From Candidatus Aerophobus profundus SCGC AAA252-L23 (lineage in GTDB: Bacteria; Aerophobota; Aerophobia; Aerophobales; Aerophobaceae), in the NCBI GenBank assembly GCA_000402295.1, contig AQRW01000093.1:1-9378 (forward strand): a DNA stretch of 9,378 nt, in the 5' to 3' direction. The notes under the pieces were generated by a model. The model saw only the letters and a list, made by a program, of their open reading frames with translations, was not told the origin of the DNA and made no database searches. Position numbers and translations under genes: made by a program. Positions 6,901 through 9,378 of the stretch are shown here, piece after piece (the first letter of the stretch is position 1; each line of letters starts with the position of its first letter).

Positions 6901-6973
6901 AGCCCACGACCGGATTCGAACCGGTGACCTCATCCTTACCAAGGATGCGCTCTTCCCCCTGAGCCACGTGGGC
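6901..6973 (-). tRNA. tRNA-Thr (anticodon GGT)
   Basis: Complete 73-nt cloverleaf on the - strand. The acceptor stem GCCCACG pairs with CGTGGGC. The D stem is GCTC/GAGC. The anticodon stem CATCC/GGATG encloses the loop TTGGTAA with anticodon GGT, reading ACC and ACT codons. The T arm is ACCGG-TTCGAAT-CCGGT. The discriminator is T, and the next bases are CCC rather than CCA, so CCA must be added by nucleotidyltransferase after trimming. It lies between tRNA-Tyr and tuf on the same strand, a position comparable to thrT before tufB in E. coli. Confidence 0.97.
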
Positions 6974-7005
6974 CCTTTAGTTCCTCTAAGACCGACTAAA
7001 TAAAA

Positions 7006-7016
7006 TTTCCCTTTAT
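7006..7016 (-). repeat. 11-bp direct repeat, copy between the two tRNA genes
   Basis: ATAAAGGGAAA on the - strand, identical to 6848-6838. In this copy the preceding base is T, giving TATAAA, which resembles a -10 box. The matching -35 position falls in the tRNA-Tyr acceptor stem (CTCCCC) and is not promoter-like. Confidence 0.3.
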
Positions 7017-7030
7017 AGCCTCACGCAAAT

Positions 7031-7115
7031 TGGTGGGGAGGGATGGATTTGAACCATCGTAGGCAACGCCAACGGGTTTACAGCCCGCCCCATTTGACCA
7101 CTCTGGCACCTCCCC
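7031..7115 (-). tRNA. tRNA-Tyr (anticodon GTA), CCA encoded
   Basis: Class II tRNA of 85 nt on the - strand. The acceptor stem GGGGAGG pairs with CCTCCCC. The anticodon loop CTGTAAA in a CGGG/CCCG stem gives anticodon GTA, reading TAT and TAC. A long variable arm (about TTGGCGTTGCCTAC) precedes the T arm GATGG-TTCAAAT-CCATC. Discriminator A and a genomically encoded CCA follow. Its 5' end is only 4 nt after the ppdK stop codon, so it is probably cotranscribed with ppdK and freed by RNase P. The long variable arm and GTA anticodon together make Tyr secure. Confidence 0.97.
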
Positions 7116-7119
7116 AAAA

Positions 7120-9378
7120 CTACTCGGTCTCTTCCAGTTTAGCCTGAGCTGCTGCCAGGCAAGCAATAGGAATCCGGTAGGGAGAACAACTAACATAGTC
7201 CAGCCCTATTCGATGACAGAACTTAACCGAGGAAGGTTCACCTCCGTGTTCACCGCAAATCCCTATTTCAAGATTCGGGTTGGACGCTCGTCCTTTCACC
7301 GTCCCCATTTTTATCAACTGGCCAACACCTTTCTGGTCCAATACTTGGAAAGGATCATCACTAAGGATTTTCCTTTCAATATAGGCTGGAAGAAATTTTC
7401 CTTCGGCGTCATCTCGACTAAAACCAAAAGTAGTCTGGGTTAGATCATTGGTACCAAAAGAGAAAAAATCAGCTACTCTGCTAATTTCATCGGCGCAGAG
7501 AGCAGCCCGCGGAAGTTCTATCATTGTACCTATTTTATAGGAAAAGTCAACACTATTTTCCTCTATAATTTCATTAGCTATTTGCTCCACATCTCTTCTG
7601 AGAATAGCTAGTTCCTTTTCTTCAACCACTAACGGAATCATAATTTCAGGAATTACTTTTATTCCCTGAATAGTTAACTCTGCAGCAGCTTCAAATACTG
7701 CCCTGGTCTGCATCCGGTAAACATCAGGATAGGTAATACCCAGACGGCATCCTCGGTGTCCCAACATCGGATTCATTTCTCGTAAATCACTTACCCGTTG
7801 TAAGAGCTTCTCTTTCGCCTTAATTTCCTCCGGATTACCTCCCAGAATTTTCAACTTGGTAATCTCTACTAACAACTCTTCTCTATTGGGCAAAAACTCG
7901 TGGAGAGGAGGATCAAGAAGACGGATAATAACCGGAAGACCTTCCATTTCCTTTAAGATTCCTTTGAAATCTTCCCTTTGCATAGGTTTCAGCTTTTCCA
8001 AAGCTTTGCTTCTTTCACTTTCGTCCTCGGCTAAAATCATTTTTTGCACAAAGGGAAGCCTTTCTTCACCAAAAAACATGTGTTCCGTCCGACAAAGACC
8101 AATTCCCTCGGCCCCCAATTGCCTGGCTAATCCGGCATCTTGAGGTGTATCAGCATTGGCTCTTACTCCCAGAGTCTTCACCTCGTTTGCCCATTTCATA
8201 ATCTGACGAAACTCATCGGTTAACTCAGGTTTTAGGGTAGGGACCTTTCCTTTAAGTACCTTTCCTTTGGTACCATCAAGAGTAATATAGTCTCCCTCCC
8301 GGAAAACCTGGCCGTCAACAGTAAATTTCTTTTCTTTTTCATCAACTTTAATAGCTTCACATCCTGCCACACAGGATTTTCCCATCCCTCTGGCTACTAC
8401 CGCCGCGTGAGAAGTCACTCCTCCTCGGGAGGTAAGTATTCCTTGAGAAGCGGCCATGCCATGAATATCTTCCGGAGAAGTCTCCGCCCGAACTAAAATA
8501 ACCTTCTTACCATCATCAGCCACTTCCACGGCCCGATCGGCCGTGAAGACAATTATTCCTGTTGCTGCCCCTGGTGAAGCAGGTAAACCCTGGGCTAAAA
8601 CTTCGACTTTGGCCTGGGGATCAATTCTGCGATGAAGAAGTTGGGTAAGTTGGGCAGGATCCAATCTAAGAAGGGCTTCCCGTTGGTTGATTAAATTTTC
8701 TTTCACCATGTCATAACTAGCTTTTACCGCGGCCTGGGCCGTCCTCTTCCCCGTTCTTGTCTGCAAAAGATAAAGTATATTTTTTTCCACGGTAAATTCA
8801 AAATCCTGAACATCTCGGTAATGTTTTTCCAGATGCTCGGTAATTTCTTTAAGCTCTTGGTAGACCCGTGAATTATCCCTTTTTAATTGAGAAAGAGGCT
8901 GGGGAGTTCTGACTCCAGCTACCACATCTTCCCCTTGAGCATTAACCAAATATTCACCGTATAATTCCTTAACTCCCGTAGCTGGGTTTCGGGTGAACCC
9001 TACACCCGTGCAGGAATCCTTTCCCATGTTTCCAAAAACCATGGCCTGAACATTAACTGCGGTACCCCAGTGATCAGGAATTTTGTTTATCTGACGATAA
9101 CTTATAGCTCTTTTATTATTCCAGGAAGCAAATACTGCATCTCTGGCCATCTCCAATTGTCGAAAAGGATCTTCAGGAAATACTTGGCCGGTCTCTTGTT
9201 TCACCAATTTCTTAAAATCCTTTACCAGTTCCTTTAGATCCTGAGTACCCAATTGTACATCTTCTTCGACTTGCCGAGATTTTTTCTTCTCCTCGATCAA
9301 TTTCTCAAACTTTTCTCTCTCAATTCCCAGCACTACGTCACCAAACATTTGAATAAGTCTGCGATAGGCATCATAAGC
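7120..9378 (-). CDS. ppdK: Pyruvate, phosphate dikinase, lacking the N-terminus (partial at window end)
   Basis: PPDK reversibly converts pyruvate, ATP and Pi to phosphoenolpyruvate, AMP and PPi in the cytoplasm. The frame is open to the window edge, giving 752 visible residues. By comparison with the 874-residue Clostridium symbiosum enzyme, about 130 N-terminal residues are missing. Numbering from the edge: the rest of the ATP-grasp domain (to about 210) includes GFTRNPATG; the phosphohistidine domain has GGVTSHAAVVARGMGK with H324 and regulatory-type T322; the PEP/pyruvate barrel has R430 (LCRTEHMFF), R486 and D489 (RLLDPPLHEFLP), E621, N644 and D645 (FGTNDLTQ), and C708 (ICGEHGGEP). All correspond to known active-site residues. 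One oddity is C740 in PIACLAAAQ, where the family usually has Arg. It is followed at 4 nt by tRNA-Tyr. The Met at 9348 is internal, since the codons before it (AYDAYRRLIQ) are typical PPDK. Confidence 0.97.
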   Translation of the reverse strand, partial: AYDAYRRLIQMFGDVVLGIEREKFEKLIEEKKKSRQVEEDVQLGTQDLKELVKDFKKLVKQETGQVFPEDPFRQLEMARDAVFASWNNKRAISYRQINKIPDHWGTAVNVQAMVFGNMGKDSCTGVGFTRNPATGVKELYGEYLVNAQGEDVVAGVRTPQPLSQLKRDNSRVYQELKEITEHLEKHYRDVQDFEFTVEKNILYLLQTRTGKRTAQAAVKASYDMVKENLINQREALLRLDPAQLTQLLHRRIDPQAKVEVLAQGLPASPGAATGIIVFTADRAVEVADDGKKVILVRAETSPEDIHGMAASQGILTSRGGVTSHAAVVARGMGKSCVAGCEAIKVDEKEKKFTVDGQVFREGDYITLDGTKGKVLKGKVPTLKPELTDEFRQIMKWANEVKTLGVRANADTPQDAGLARQLGAEGIGLCRTEHMFFGEERLPFVQKMILAEDESERSKALEKLKPMQREDFKGILKEMEGLPVIIRLLDPPLHEFLPNREELLVEITKLKILGGNPEEIKAKEKLLQRVSDLREMNPMLGHRGCRLGITYPDVYRMQTRAVFEAAAELTIQGIKVIPEIMIPLVVEEKELAILRRDVEQIANEIIEENSVDFSYKIGTMIELPRAALCADEISRVADFFSFGTNDLTQTTFGFSRDDAEGKFLPAYIERKILSDDPFQVLDQKGVGQLIKMGTVKGRASNPNLEIGICGEHGGEPSSVKFCHRIGLDYVSCSPYRIPIACLAAAQAKLEETE

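Noticed and set aside
6996..7196. 66-codon ORF on the - strand across tRNA-Tyr
   Set aside because: It runs through the tRNA-Tyr gene and the end of ppdK in the wrong frame; its EVPEWSNG stretch is the familiar false translation of a class II tRNA.
7213..8143. + strand ORFs of 76 and 95 codons
   Set aside because: Antisense shadows of ppdK.
8527..8545. 7-bp inverted repeat CACGGCC-CGATC-GGCCGTG inside ppdK
   Set aside because: Lies in conserved coding sequence without other signals; probably chance.

Overview
The window is bacterial chromosomal housekeeping DNA of moderate AT richness, from an organism I cannot place to phylum. It carries the str/rpo core: the end of rpoB, complete rpoC, rpsL and rpsG, and the first part of fusA on the + strand. 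On the - strand it carries pyruvate phosphate dikinase, tRNA-Tyr, tRNA-Thr, EF-Tu and the first part of rpmG. RpoC is compact (1189 codons, no large trigger-loop insertion). L33 is the zinc-ribbon (cysteine-containing) type. Both fit many Gram-positive-like or deep-branching lineages, and the divergence of the proteins suggests an uncultured organism. No mobile element, CRISPR array, phage gene or plasmid function is visible.

Layout. Positions 2-5487 (+) are a tightly packed transcription/translation operon: rpoB' (C-terminal 129 residues), rpoC, rpsL, rpsG, fusA'. Gaps are 1, 15 and 14 nt, then about 86 nt before the preferred fusA start. Positions 9378-5477 read on the - strand are ppdK' (lacking about 130 N-terminal residues beyond the window), tRNA-Tyr(GTA) 4 nt after the ppdK stop, tRNA-Thr(GGT), tuf, and rpmG' 9 nt after tuf.

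The most important observation is the convergence point at about 5477-5488. fusA stops after about 186 residues, inside its GTPase domain and before the G5 motif. The opposing rpmG, which is too short to be an obvious ORF, stops after about 24 native codons. The two broken ends meet in a 12-nt stretch that fits both genes. In many bacteria the order is tRNA-tuf-rpmG-secE-nusG-rplKAJL-rpoBC-rpsL-rpsG-fusA, all on one strand. The window therefore looks like the two ends of one ancestral cluster joined head to head, with everything between rpmG codon 24 and the rpoB 3' part missing from view. This is either an inversion with breakpoints in rpmG and fusA or, more likely because both are core genes, a chimeric join from amplification or assembly. 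The inverted microhomology type is typical of whole-genome multiple displacement amplification.

Functionally, RpoB and RpoC form the RNA polymerase catalytic core. S12, S7, L33, EF-G, EF-Tu and the two tRNAs serve translation. PPDK interconverts pyruvate and phosphoenolpyruvate in central carbon metabolism. I found no new biological system. Besides the junction, the points worth a second look are a cysteine cluster in EF-Tu, a Leu in the RpoC trigger loop, an Arg-to-Cys change near the PPDK C-terminus, and the ppdK-tRNA-tuf transcription unit.
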